Below are positions 17,101 to 25,025 of a stretch of DNA of 64,000 bases, one piece after another. The notes under the pieces are model-generated. The model had not been told where the DNA came from. It saw nothing but the letters and a program-made list of their open reading frames with translations, and did not search any database. The position numbers and the translations under genes were made by a program. Each line of letters opens with the position of its first letter. Positions within the stretch are counted from its first letter, which is position 1. This stretch comes from Saprospirales bacterium (GTDB lineage: Bacteria; Bacteroidota; Bacteroidia; Chitinophagales; Saprospiraceae), in NCBI GenBank assembly GCA_016703765.1, contig JADJBL010000010.1, forward strand, positions 89,138 through 153,137, read 5' to 3'.

Positions 17101-19346
17101 GAGTTGTCCTGGATGGTGATGATCTGCTGGGCGGTCCAGACGCCAAGGGGCGGGTTGTATTCGCACCAATCGATTATGGTCCATTCCCTGAAGATCTTGT
17201 CGTCGCCGCAAAAAACTGTATAAACCTGGTCTGTATAACCGATTCCGACGATGCAATAGCCCGAGAAGGGCCCCCCGTCGTATTGAGGATTCCCCGTAAA
17301 CGAGGGATCGATCGGATCGCCCAAAGCGATAGTAATATCGGGCGGCGCGCTGAAAAGATTCAGATCGGGAGAGCTGGTCGTAATGAGCTGCGCGCAGGTG
17401 CTCGTGTTCCCGGCATCGTCTGTGGCCGTCCAGATCCTTTCTACCAGGCTGTGAAAGAGGCCCGGACTGCAATAGGAGAGGAGGTTGTCTTGGTAACTCA
17501 GGGCCACGTCATCGTCGCAATTGTCATCGGCCAGGGGTTCTCCGGTTAGGGCGGTATTTTCTGAATCCGTGCAAGATACTGTCGCATCCGCAGGGCAGGA
17601 GGTGATGTCAGGGGCTGTCTTGTCTTCGAGCGTCAGGTAGCCCCAGCAGTTGTCCCCGCTGGCGATTTCCGTGACCTGAAAAACCAGGGTTTGACCAGCG
17701 TGCCCGGAGGGAATAAGGACGCCTCCGGTGCCGCTGCCGACCGGGATGGTAAAGCCGGGGCCTTCGAATATTTCTATCTGATAATCTCCCGCCGGGCCGA
17801 AAATACCTTCGAGGAATACATCGTGTGCGGCATTGAATTCGCAATTGGCGTCCAGCGCGGCGCTTAAGACGTCATTACAGGTGATGCTTCCACCGCCGCC
17901 CGAAACCGTTACGCTTCCATCGGTATATAGAAGCCCGGAGGAATTAACTGCATTATCCGTCACCTCGAACGGGACAGGAGACTCAGTGAAATTGATCGGA
18001 GACACGGCCCCGGGCGAGCCGATTAGCTGAAAGTCGAGCTGGAACATAACTGTTCCATCCGGTACCGTTACTCCTGTATAGTTATTGTCAGTCCAGGCCA
18101 GGGCAAGCGTGCCCGAGCCGGGAGGAGCATAAATATTCGCGGCGGACAGACTTGGGATGTTAAAGCCCTGAGGGCCCAAAAATTGCAAAATCGCCGGATC
18201 CCAACTCATGGAAAACTGCATGGATACCAGGTTCTCAAATCCGCCCACGATTGTCACGGGAACCGAGACCGTGCTCCCCGCAGTCGCAGTTGCCTCCGCG
18301 GCAGATAGCTCCAATAAAGGGGGCCCCAGAGCCGCTGTTTCAATTACATTCCCGACCTTCAAAGCGATAAAATCTCTTTGAGTGCTGGCAACCATTTCTT
18401 CGACGAGCGTCGAGCCGGGTATAGGAGAGGAGAAAGGATTGCTCGGATTGGGAAAGACGTATTCGGCCGGCACGAACTCCCAGGCAGGGCTGGAGGGTAG
18501 CTCGCTGTAAATGCCAAGGAGCAGTTTTCGCAACTCGGCGATATCGAAGCCTGTGATACTGCTGCTCCCGTTCGCATCTGCTCTGATGATGGCGTAGGGC
18601 GAGGGCAAAGGCTCTATTCCGAGAACATGTTTGCCGATCCTGTAAAGGTCCAAGACGCTTAGCCCTTCGGCGTGATTGCCGGTTTTAGAGGGAGTCAGGG
18701 AGTAATAGCCGCCGGGAGTCAGATCGCCGAATTCAAAATTGCCCGACACATTGCTCGTCCGGTTTCCCACCCCGTCCAGGTCCATGACTAGGTCGACTCC
18801 TGCCAGGTCTGTGCCGTTTTCGAGCCGCACGTTGCCAAACAGGCTCATGGCGTTGGTCACACACTCGACCTGGGCGGTCTGGGTAGTCAGGGTATGGGCC
18901 ACCACGAGTGGGTCGTAGATCCGCCTCGGAGTGGGGTAGTCGGAAAAAGATACGAGGGTGCTGGAGCCCGGCAACCCGAGCATGGTAAAATGCAGGGTAA
19001 AAAGAGCCGTACCCGCTGGGAGAGTAATGCCCGTAATGCTCGGTTCGTACCATACCGAGGTCAGCTTTCCCGGAAGGGCATTTCCAAAACTAGCGGCGCT
19101 CATTCCTGGCAAGTAGAAATTATTGACCATATCGAATTGGAGGATCGCAGGATCCCAGTCGATGGTAAATTGCATGGCCGCGATATCAGTGAAATTATCC
19201 GCCTTGACGGTGATGGAAATGGAGCTGCCTAGGGTCGCAGACTGGTAGGAGGGATCCATCCACAGGTTGACGATGGTCAGAGGGGCTTTTGAAAAAAGCG
19301 GAGCGGAGAGGAATAGGATATATAAAAGTGTAGTGATCTTTTTCAT
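14121..19346 (-). CDS. Giant T9SS-secreted cohesin/dockerin/MopE-like surface protein
   Basis: The 1741-residue protein has a signal peptide (1-20) and a C-terminal T9SS sorting domain (VFPNPTTGTVFL onward, about the last 85 residues). Order: cohesin-like domain (about 25-160, WDPAILQFD), a carboxypeptidase-regulatory-like fold plus dockerin-like segment (about 165-330, ADANGSSSITGFDIAELRK), a second cohesin-like domain (about 350-485, again WDPAILQF), beta-sandwich repeats, and two copies of a MopE-like block rich in DNDG and SIDDDCDG calcium-type motifs, each followed by an L-domain-like leucine repeat. It is expected at the cell surface. Substrate and partners are not known. The small dockerin gene precedes it by 21 bases and is likely co-transcribed. 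Confidence 0.88.
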   Translation of the reverse strand: MKKITTLLYILFLSAPLFSKAPLTIVNLWMDPSYQSATLGSSISITVKADNFTDIAAMQFTIDWDPAILQFDMVNNFYLPGMSAASFGNALPGKLTSVWYEPSITGITLPAGTALFTLHFTMLGLPGSSTLVSFSDYPTPRRIYDPLVVAHTLTTQTAQVECVTNAMSLFGNVRLENGTDLAGVDLVMDLDGVGNRTSNVSGNFEFGDLTPGGYYSLTPSKTGNHAEGLSVLDLYRIGKHVLGIEPLPSPYAIIRADANGSSSITGFDIAELRKLLLGIYSELPSSPAWEFVPAEYVFPNPSNPFSSPIPGSTLVEEMVASTQRDFIALKVGNVIETAALGPPLLELSAAEATATAGSTVSVPVTIVGGFENLVSMQFSMSWDPAILQFLGPQGFNIPSLSAANIYAPPGSGTLALAWTDNNYTGVTVPDGTVMFQLDFQLIGSPGAVSPINFTESPVPFEVTDNAVNSSGLLYTDGSVTVSGGGGSITCNDVLSAALDANCEFNAAHDVFLEGIFGPAGDYQIEIFEGPGFTIPVGSGTGGVLIPSGHAGQTLVFQVTEIASGDNCWGYLTLEDKTAPDITSCPADATVSCTDSENTALTGEPLADDNCDDDVALSYQDNLLSYCSPGLFHSLVERIWTATDDAGNTSTCAQLITTSSPDLNLFSAPPDITIALGDPIDPSFTGNPQYDGGPFSGYCIVGIGYTDQVYTVFCGDDKIFREWTIIDWCEYNPPLGVWTAQQIITIQDNSPTPTWYKDSDNDGYSPGNTIVSCSQPSGYKLASDLISLDIDCKDNDPLQFPGQIWYKDWDNDGWSDGTTMVQCLKPTGFKAAASLIGTSGDCADGSGKVFGYPPNSRANIYPGAPELCNSIDDDCDGIEDEGLSGYTYTGNLTFTSQISLDNFARCHSAIIGNLTLTGPSISDLSPLENLVSVSGNLKIQNTGLSHLGDFQNLAIVGGSLSIQFNSQLVMLFALSQTLTIGSNLTVSYNQNLFDCCAIEHFISSGGVGGTITILNNKTGCNSKTEVSNACLSSLVWYEDADGDGFGDPGSSVISLSQPPGYVADDMDCDDTKSAVNPLAGEICNNIDDDCDGLIDLADPDLVDIDNPHPYCYYGLTINLTAGYGFVWASDFDAGSYDDCSAVTITASFDGITYTPGLSLSCTDVGAPVFIYMGVTDAAGNFDYCTSFINVLDSGPGVVCKDITVQLDATGQVSIVPNDVFLSGSDDCSVLNLLSVSPNSFNCGNLGPNPVTLIVEDGNSHQASCIATVTVEQFATISSVTISDETCAGSSNGSISIVATSATGPLEYSIDGGATFSASPVFNNLAPGVYNIVVIPQGSTTGCDATASATVLAGVATPIWYRDQDNDGYSSGVTIVGGCTPPAGGYKLASDLISLDIDCKDKDPLQFPGQIWYKDVDNDGYSDGVTLVQCLKPAGYKAAVNLISITGDCADGVGKMFGYPPNPRANIYPGAPELCNSIDDDCDGTEDEGLSGFTYTGNLTLSNQASVDNFPPCYTTFTGNLTINGLTTVDLSPLGNLSSISGDLKITGANLTDMDGLQNIASIGGRLIIQNNQDLLTLDGLNPTLSVGSDLTVKNNSDLYYCCAIEHLLLYGGVGGLITISTNQTGCDSELEVETTCPLTAVLPPPVKLAESGESGEQRMEVFPNPTTGTVFLRLEGYAGQALSIQVYSSQGQQLLERNYGQSEFFAADPLDLGSFANGMYLIRVRIEGNAEELIQRVVLQRD
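14440..15275 (-). repeat. Internal duplication, copy 1 (MopE-like block plus L-domain)
   Basis: About 835 bases coding for a WYRDQDNDG start, SIDDDCDG, an L-domain-like section and an ending with GGVGGLITI. It is an imperfect direct repeat of 16255-17087 in the same gene and frame, judged by close protein similarity along the whole block. Confidence 0.8.
16255..17087 (-). repeat. Internal duplication, copy 2 (MopE-like block plus L-domain)
   Basis: The second copy opens with WYKDSDNDG, carries the same SIDDDCDG and GGVGGTITI landmarks, and has nearly equal length. About 980 bases of unrelated beta-sandwich sequence separate the copies. Confidence 0.8.
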
Positions 19347-19367
19347 GGTGGATAGGTTTGAAGTGTT

Positions 19368-19973
19368 TTAATAAGGAACCGCGCTGCCATTCACGTCTCC
19401 GGTCTTGTCTCCGATGAAATCCACCCCTGTGAAGTTGCTGCTGCCGACGATGATCTCCTTGCACTGGAGGGGCAAGGGTAAAGGGAAGGGATTCAGGGGA
19501 TCGGGAACCCAATCCGCAGGGACGAAGCGCCAGGAAGGTACGCCGCTTGGATAGGTTGTAATGACCCCGAGGATGAGCATCCTCATCGTCATGATATCGG
19601 CCACATCCACCAAGTCGTCGCCCGTGGCATCTGCGCAGATGATCTTGTGCGGAGTGTCAAACAATTGAACGAATTGCATGTGCTTGTCTGTGAGCACCAG
19701 GTCGAAGGTGCTCACTCCGTTGAGCGGGTCGATATCGTGGTCCACGCAAACCGTGTAGGTTTGGTTCTCGGGTACTCCGCTGAACAGATAATCTCCGTTG
19801 ACATCCGTTTGGGTATTCATCGATACACCTGGCCCGGTCAGGGTTACAACCACTCCTTCCATATTGTCGTTGTCGTAGGTCCTGACATGTCCGGAAATGT
19901 CCACCTGCGCTGTAGCAAAAGGCAGGAGGCCGAGCAGAAGAAAGCACAGGGGGGGGTAAAATGTGGACTTCAT
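19368..19973 (-). CDS. Small exported dockerin-like protein
   Basis: The 201-residue product has a signal peptide ending near ATAQ (residues 1-22), a carboxypeptidase-regulatory-like beta domain (VDISGHVRTYDNDNMEGVVV, residues 24-95) and a dockerin-like calcium segment (ADATGDDLVDVADIMTMR). It shares a motif with the downstream giant protein: SWRFVPADWVPDPLNPF here against AWEFVPAEYVFPNPSNPF there. No T9SS sorting domain is visible; the protein ends GDVNGSAVPY. It may be held at the surface through cohesin-like domains of its neighbour. This pairing is inference. Confidence 0.8.
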   Translation of the reverse strand: MKSTFYPPLCFLLLGLLPFATAQVDISGHVRTYDNDNMEGVVVTLTGPGVSMNTQTDVNGDYLFSGVPENQTYTVCVDHDIDPLNGVSTFDLVLTDKHMQFVQLFDTPHKIICADATGDDLVDVADIMTMRMLILGVITTYPSGVPSWRFVPADWVPDPLNPFPLPLPLQCKEIIVGSSNFTGVDFIGDKTGDVNGSAVPY

Positions 19974-20174
19974 AAGATTATGTTTTTGTAATAAAGCAAT
20001 ATCCTGTGGCCGGCATTTTTGTTACCTGCTGCCGGATGCTTTTCAAAAGTATCCTCCTCGTCGGTCCCTTTGCAAATGACTTTTCTATTCGGTCGTACCT
20101 TTTTTCTATTTGGTCGGGTCCCATGGTTTTGCGGCCGCTTTTATTATATTTACAGGCATGAAACCCATCGCCCC

Positions 20175-20882
20175 CTGATCGCCTCATCTCATGTCCTTAG
20201 GGTTTTGTTGATCGACGACGAAGCGGACGCCCGCGACACCCTGCGCCTCTTGCTAGCGAAGCATCGGGATGTGGAAATCGCCGGGCAAGCCAACACTTTG
20301 CCCGATGCAGCGGAGGCCATCAGAAAACTTTCCCCCAACCTGGTTTTCCTGGACGTACAGATGGGAACTCAAAACGGGTTCGACCTGCTCGAGGATTTTC
20401 TCAACCCTGATTTTCAGCTTATATTTTGCACGGGATACAACCAGTACGCCCTGCAAGCGATCAAGAAGAACGCGCTCGATTACCTGCTCAAACCCGTCGA
20501 CCCCGACGAACTGGACCGGGCGATTGAAAAAGCCCGAAAAAACCTTCCCCAGCCGGTCTCCAGGCTTATGCTATCCTGCTCCGGGGAGTGGTGGGCTGTG
20601 GAGCCACGCGAGATCGAGTACATCGAATCGGATGGAAGTTATACGACGCTTAAGTTGCTCGACGGTCGGCATTGCGTATTGGTCAAATCGCTGCGTCAAT
20701 TCGAGGAAATGCTCCCCCCGACCGACTTCATGCGCATCCACCAGTCCTTTCTCGTCAACCTCAACGGCGTCAGAAAATACCTGAAAAGCGAAACGGGCCT
20801 CGAAATGCGCTCCGGCGCGCGCCTGCCCGTGGCGCGCAGGCGCAAAGCGGCCCTCGAAGAAGCCCTTCTCGGAAAAACATAA
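20175..20882 (+). CDS. LytTR-family response regulator
   Basis: A receiver domain (LRVLLIDDEADARDTL; phosphoacceptor aspartate in VFLDVQMG; conserved lysine in LLKPVD) is followed by a LytTR DNA-binding domain (SGEWWAVEPREIEYIESDGSY to the C-terminus). The start is a problem. In frame there is no ATG close to LRVLLIDD; a CTG at 20175 is used here as a placeholder. An ATG at 20191 would give MSLRVLLIDDE if one C were added to the CC run just after it, so the true start may be hidden by a one-base deletion. The sensor kinase gene follows by 12 bases. Targets are unknown. Confidence 0.85.
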   Translation: MIASSHVLRVLLIDDEADARDTLRLLLAKHRDVEIAGQANTLPDAAEAIRKLSPNLVFLDVQMGTQNGFDLLEDFLNPDFQLIFCTGYNQYALQAIKKNALDYLLKPVDPDELDRAIEKARKNLPQPVSRLMLSCSGEWWAVEPREIEYIESDGSYTTLKLLDGRHCVLVKSLRQFEEMLPPTDFMRIHQSFLVNLNGVRKYLKSETGLEMRSGARLPVARRRKAALEEALLGKT

Positions 20883-20894
20883 ACCCACCTCGCT

Positions 20895-23800
20895 ATGCCC
20901 TTGCGTGCGATCCCGACCCTGATCCCCCTTTTTTTTCTTTCCTGCCTTGGAGTGAGTCAGAGCCCGGCCTGGCGCAATTACACGATCGAAGACGGCCTGC
21001 CCGACAACACCGTCTTCAGCATCATGGAAGATTCGGAGGGCTACATGTGGTTCTGTACCGACGCGGGTATTTGCCGATTCAACGGCTATGAATTCCGCCA
21101 GTTCCCCGGCCCGGGCGACGTCGGCGCCGGCGCTGTGTACAACGCCCGTGAGGATGAGCAGGGGAGGGTCTGGTTTAGAACCAGTCCCGGATACCTCTAT
21201 TACGTGGAGCGCGACACCATTAAACCCTGGAAATGGAATTCTGTGGTCGAGCGATACAGGGGATCATTTGCCATTAGTACGGTTTTTGACTTCCGGGAGG
21301 ACAAGAGCATAGTGCTCTTTATGCAAAACCTCGGCATCCTTCAGGTATGGCCCGATGGATCCGAAAAGCTTTTCGAGCCCAACATGGATCTGTCTTTAGT
21401 GTTTGAAGACGATCAGCAATTCTGGCTTTTAAACAAATCCTTCTCAGTCGAAGAACTCGGAATATTTTTTGACAAGTATTACAACAATGGCATTTGTCAA
21501 CCCATCGCTTTTTATAAAAGGGATGGAGGTATCGACACCCTCTATTCCCTGCCGATGATAGGGAGGGGATATTCCGACGGCGCCCGCCTGGGACCCTTTC
21601 ACCTCGTTTTTCGCGGCATATATGGATTGTTGGAGTGGAAGAACGGGAAACCGGCCCGTCGCCTCGATTTCCCGCCGGAGCAGTCGCCGAGGACCGCCGT
21701 GCATTTTCTTCGCTTGCGGGACGGAAGGATTTACATTCCGACCATAAATAAATTCGCGGGCCTCTATGTCTTTCGCAACGTGGACTCTCTGCTCGCAAAC
21801 AGGCCCGACACCTGCCTGCTGCGCGGAGTCGACGTCAGCGGCGCGCATATCGACCGACATGGCGCCCTGTGGGTGAGCACGCTCCACAACGGAATATTTT
21901 ACTTGCCCAACCCGGAATTTTCTGTCTGGGACAAAGAAACCGGACTGGAGGAGTCCTCCATCTCTCACCTGAGCGCAGATGGAGAAAAGCGCCTTTTTTT
22001 TGGCAGCTCCGACCACCGGGTCTTTCAGCTCGACCTCCATTCCCTCCAGATTGAGGAAATACCGCGTGAAACTTCGGATGCCGATTATTACCTGAACAAT
22101 CTTTATTTCGATACCCTCTCGCAGCGCTTGATAGCTGGGTCGCAAAATACGAAGACCTGGATAGGCAAAAGATGGGAATTTATGAGCGGAAAAGAAGTAG
22201 TAGGTCCCCCTGCTTCGGTATTCGCCTATCGCATTTTCCGCTCCCGCGATGCCCGCTATTATTACGGATACGGTTTTAACGGCCTGGATGTCATGCGGAT
22301 CTCCGATCAAAAGATCTTAAATCAGGGGTATCAAGGGGATATAAAGCAAGTGCGCCTGTCCGCTCTCACAGAAACTCCCTCGGGTAAACTATGGGCCGGC
22401 TTGGCAAACGGCCTGCACGAATGGAAGGGCGACATGGACTTCGAACCCCTGCCCGGCCGCCCGGCCCCTTTGGAAAACAAATTGTTGTACATGATCTGGG
22501 CGCCCGACAGTACCCTGATTGCTGGAACGGCTTCAGGAGGCCTGTGTTTTTGGAAAGACGACTTTTTCCGGCAGGTAACGACGGAGGAGGGTCTGACTTC
22601 GAACCGGGTCTCTTGTATTGCCGTGGAGGAGAACGGTACGGTCTGGGCGAGTGGAAACCAGGGCCTGAACCGGATCAGCGGCTGGAAAGAAGGGGAGACG
22701 CTTCTGGTCGAACCCATTACCATCGACCACGGCCTGCCCTCCAACCAGGTTAACGACCTCTGCATGGCGGGAGACGCCCTTTGGATTGCCACCGGCAAAG
22801 GGTTGGTGCGCCTGAGGAGCACCCCCGAAAGAAGGGCGCCGCTGAGGCCCCTGATCGAATCAATTTGGGTAAACGGAGAGAAAATCGGACCCGGCGATCC
22901 TTCTCTTCCCTTCGACCGCAACCACCTTGAATTTCGCTACTACGCCCTGAACTATCGGCAGAACGGCCGCATACCCTACCGTTTTCGTCTCAAGCCCGAC
23001 CAGCCCTGGAAAGAAGGTACCTCTACCAAGACGCTGTTTTCTTCCCTGGCGCCGGGTGATTACCGCTTCGAGGTGCAGGCGCGCAACGAATTCGGCGAGT
23101 GGAGCGAATCGACGGTATATCCTTTTCTCATCCGTGCTCCCTGGTGGGAAACGGCCTTGTTCAGGGCCTCCGGCCTGGCCTTGCTGTTGGGAGCGGGCTT
23201 CCTCTTTTACAGATTGCGGACCAGTCAGTTAAAGGCCCGCTTTGCCCTGCGCAAACAGCTCTCCGAACTGGAACAAACAGCTATCCGCGCCCAGATGAAC
23301 CCACATTTCATCTTCAACTGCCTCAACAGCATCCAGCGATGCATCGCCGATAACGATGCGGAAAATGCGATGCGCTACCTGGCTCGCTTCGCCCGCCTGG
23401 TCCGTTCGGCCCTGGAATTATCAGGGCGCTCGGCTATTCCTCTGTCGGATGAGCTCGCCTATCTCGAAAATTACCTGGAGCTGGAGAAAATGCGCTTCAA
23501 GGAAAAATTCAACTACCGGATCGAGATGGATGAAAGGCTCGACCTGACGAAGAATGGCATTCCGCCCATGCTGGTTCAGCCTTTGGCCGAAAACGCCATT
23601 CACCACGGTTTTGCCGGTATGCAGGAAGGAGGAAAACTGGATCTTTTTTTTGATTTGAACAAACCAGGTTTCCTGACCATCCAGGTTCGCGACAACGGCA
23701 GGGGAATGGAGAAACAGGTCGATAAGAAATCCGGACAAAATCGGGAATTACACGCACTGGGGCTCATCCGGCGGAGATTAGACCTGCTTTCTGCTTCTGG

Positions 23801-23900
23801 TGAGCAAGTCGAATTCCATATCGAATCGGCCCCAAACGAGGATGGATCTGTCGCCGGTACTGCCGCCAGGCTAAGGATACCGCTTGTTTTTTTGAATTAA
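20895..23900 (+). CDS. Propeller-type LytS-like sensor histidine kinase
   Basis: The 1001-residue protein starts with a signal peptide, then a long run of two-component-regulator propeller repeats (about residues 25-640; motifs such as DSEGYMWFCTDAGICRFNGY and LTSNRVSCIAVEENGTVWAS). A Y_Y_Y-type domain follows (about 670-745), then one membrane helix (about 755-775) and a HisKA-7TM/LytS-type kinase domain with the phosphoacceptor histidine in MNPHFIFNCLNSIQ and an ATP-binding region (LVQPLAENAIHHGF, VRDNGRGM). The propeller would sense a ligand outside the inner membrane. It is paired with the LytTR regulator directly upstream. Confidence 0.93.
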   Translation: MPLRAIPTLIPLFFLSCLGVSQSPAWRNYTIEDGLPDNTVFSIMEDSEGYMWFCTDAGICRFNGYEFRQFPGPGDVGAGAVYNAREDEQGRVWFRTSPGYLYYVERDTIKPWKWNSVVERYRGSFAISTVFDFREDKSIVLFMQNLGILQVWPDGSEKLFEPNMDLSLVFEDDQQFWLLNKSFSVEELGIFFDKYYNNGICQPIAFYKRDGGIDTLYSLPMIGRGYSDGARLGPFHLVFRGIYGLLEWKNGKPARRLDFPPEQSPRTAVHFLRLRDGRIYIPTINKFAGLYVFRNVDSLLANRPDTCLLRGVDVSGAHIDRHGALWVSTLHNGIFYLPNPEFSVWDKETGLEESSISHLSADGEKRLFFGSSDHRVFQLDLHSLQIEEIPRETSDADYYLNNLYFDTLSQRLIAGSQNTKTWIGKRWEFMSGKEVVGPPASVFAYRIFRSRDARYYYGYGFNGLDVMRISDQKILNQGYQGDIKQVRLSALTETPSGKLWAGLANGLHEWKGDMDFEPLPGRPAPLENKLLYMIWAPDSTLIAGTASGGLCFWKDDFFRQVTTEEGLTSNRVSCIAVEENGTVWASGNQGLNRISGWKEGETLLVEPITIDHGLPSNQVNDLCMAGDALWIATGKGLVRLRSTPERRAPLRPLIESIWVNGEKIGPGDPSLPFDRNHLEFRYYALNYRQNGRIPYRFRLKPDQPWKEGTSTKTLFSSLAPGDYRFEVQARNEFGEWSESTVYPFLIRAPWWETALFRASGLALLLGAGFLFYRLRTSQLKARFALRKQLSELEQTAIRAQMNPHFIFNCLNSIQRCIADNDAENAMRYLARFARLVRSALELSGRSAIPLSDELAYLENYLELEKMRFKEKFNYRIEMDERLDLTKNGIPPMLVQPLAENAIHHGFAGMQEGGKLDLFFDLNKPGFLTIQVRDNGRGMEKQVDKKSGQNRELHALGLIRRRLDLLSASGEQVEFHIESAPNEDGSVAGTAARLRIPLVFLN

Positions 23901-23911
23901 TTCTATCTTTG
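23884..23911 (+). promoter_or_regulatory. Candidate promoter of pdhB
   Basis: TTG at 23884-23886 and TATCTTTG at 23904-23911 are separated by 17 bases, a good match to the Bacteroidota TTG-N17-20-TAnnTTTG form. The pdhB ATG lies 29 bases downstream. It overlaps the last codons of the sensor kinase gene. Confidence 0.6.
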
Positions 23912-23940
23912 CCCTTATTATTGGAATTTAACAATACCAA

Positions 23941-24924
23941 ATGAGAGAATTAACCCTGAGAGACGCACTGCGGGAAGCCATGTCGGAAGAGATGCGTCGG
24001 GATGAATCCGTCTTTTTGATGGGGGAGGAAGTAGGCGAGTACAACGGCGCCTACAAGGTCAGCAAAGGAATGCTCGACGAGTTTGGCCCCCGGAGGGTTA
24101 TCGATACCCCAATCGCGGAACTGGGCTTTGCCGGCATTGGCGTAGGCGCAGCGATGAACGGCCTCCGGCCCATCATCGAATTCATGACCTGGAACTTCGC
24201 CGTCCTGGCCTTTGACCAGATCGTCAACAACGCCGCCAAGACCCTGGCCCAATCGGCCGGACAATTCAAATGCCCGATCGTGTTCCGCGGACCCTCCGGC
24301 GCCGCCGGACAACTAGCCCAGCAGCACTCCCAGACCTTCGAAAGCTGGCTGGGCAATGTGCCGGGACTGAAAGTCATTTCCTGCATCGACCCGGCCGACG
24401 CTAAAGGCCTCCTCAAATCCGCTATCCGCGACGACGACCCGATCTGCGTCATGGAATCCGAGCTTCTCTATGGACACAAAGGGCCGGTCCCCGAAGAAGA
24501 ATACCTCGTGCCCATCGGCAAAGCCGCCGTCCGCAGGGAAGGGACCGACGTGACCATCGTCTCCTTCAACAAAATGGTCCTGGTAGCCCTTGAAGCAGCC
24601 GAACAGCTAGGCAAGGAAGGCATTTCTGCCGAGGTGATCGACCTGCGCACCATCCGGCCCCTCGACCACCAGACGATCATCAACTCCGTTCGCAAGACCA
24701 ACCGCATCGTCGTCGTGGATGAATCCTGGCCCTTTGCAGGCATCTCCGCGGAAATAGCCTACGAAGTCCAGAAATATGCCTTCGACTACCTCGACGCCCC
24801 CGTCACGCGTATCAACGCCGCCGATACCTCCCTGCCTTACGCGCCCACCCTCGTGGATGCCTACCTGCCCAATCCGGCCAAGGTGATCAAGGGAGTGAAG
24901 GAAGTGATGTATGCCAAATATTGA
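23941..24924 (+). CDS. pdhB: Pyruvate dehydrogenase E1 component, beta subunit
   Basis: The 327-residue protein is an E1 beta chain: MRELTLRDALREAMSEEM at the start, GEEVGEYNGAYKVSKGM, the cofactor-side block TPIAELGFAGIGVGAAM, FRGPSGAAGQLAQQHSQ, and the C-terminal transketolase domain (EVIDLRTIRPLD). With the alpha chain it decarboxylates pyruvate using thiamine diphosphate. Neither the alpha chain nor E2 is next to it, so the complex is encoded at split sites; lpdA (E3) is also in this window. A branched-chain E1 is less likely, given the pyruvate-type sequence character. Confidence 0.93.
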   Translation: MRELTLRDALREAMSEEMRRDESVFLMGEEVGEYNGAYKVSKGMLDEFGPRRVIDTPIAELGFAGIGVGAAMNGLRPIIEFMTWNFAVLAFDQIVNNAAKTLAQSAGQFKCPIVFRGPSGAAGQLAQQHSQTFESWLGNVPGLKVISCIDPADAKGLLKSAIRDDDPICVMESELLYGHKGPVPEEEYLVPIGKAAVRREGTDVTIVSFNKMVLVALEAAEQLGKEGISAEVIDLRTIRPLDHQTIINSVRKTNRIVVVDESWPFAGISAEIAYEVQKYAFDYLDAPVTRINAADTSLPYAPTLVDAYLPNPAKVIKGVKEVMYAKY

Positions 24925-24944
24925 GTAGTTAGAGGGTTGAGAAA

Positions 24945-24985
24945 GTTGAGAAGGTTTAGCCAAATCAGAACTAAACCTCCTCAAC
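24945..24985. repeat. Inverted repeat after pdhB
   Basis: Arms 24945-24959 and 24971-24985 (15 bp, one mismatch; GTTGAGAAGGTTTAG form) face each other across an 11-base loop. Surrounding bases repeat the same word set (AGAGGGTTGAG, CTCCCTAAACCTCC). It may end the pdhB transcript. Confidence 0.55.
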
Positions 24986-25025
24986 TCCCTAAACCTCCTA
25001 AACCAAAACAAATAGCTCCACATTT

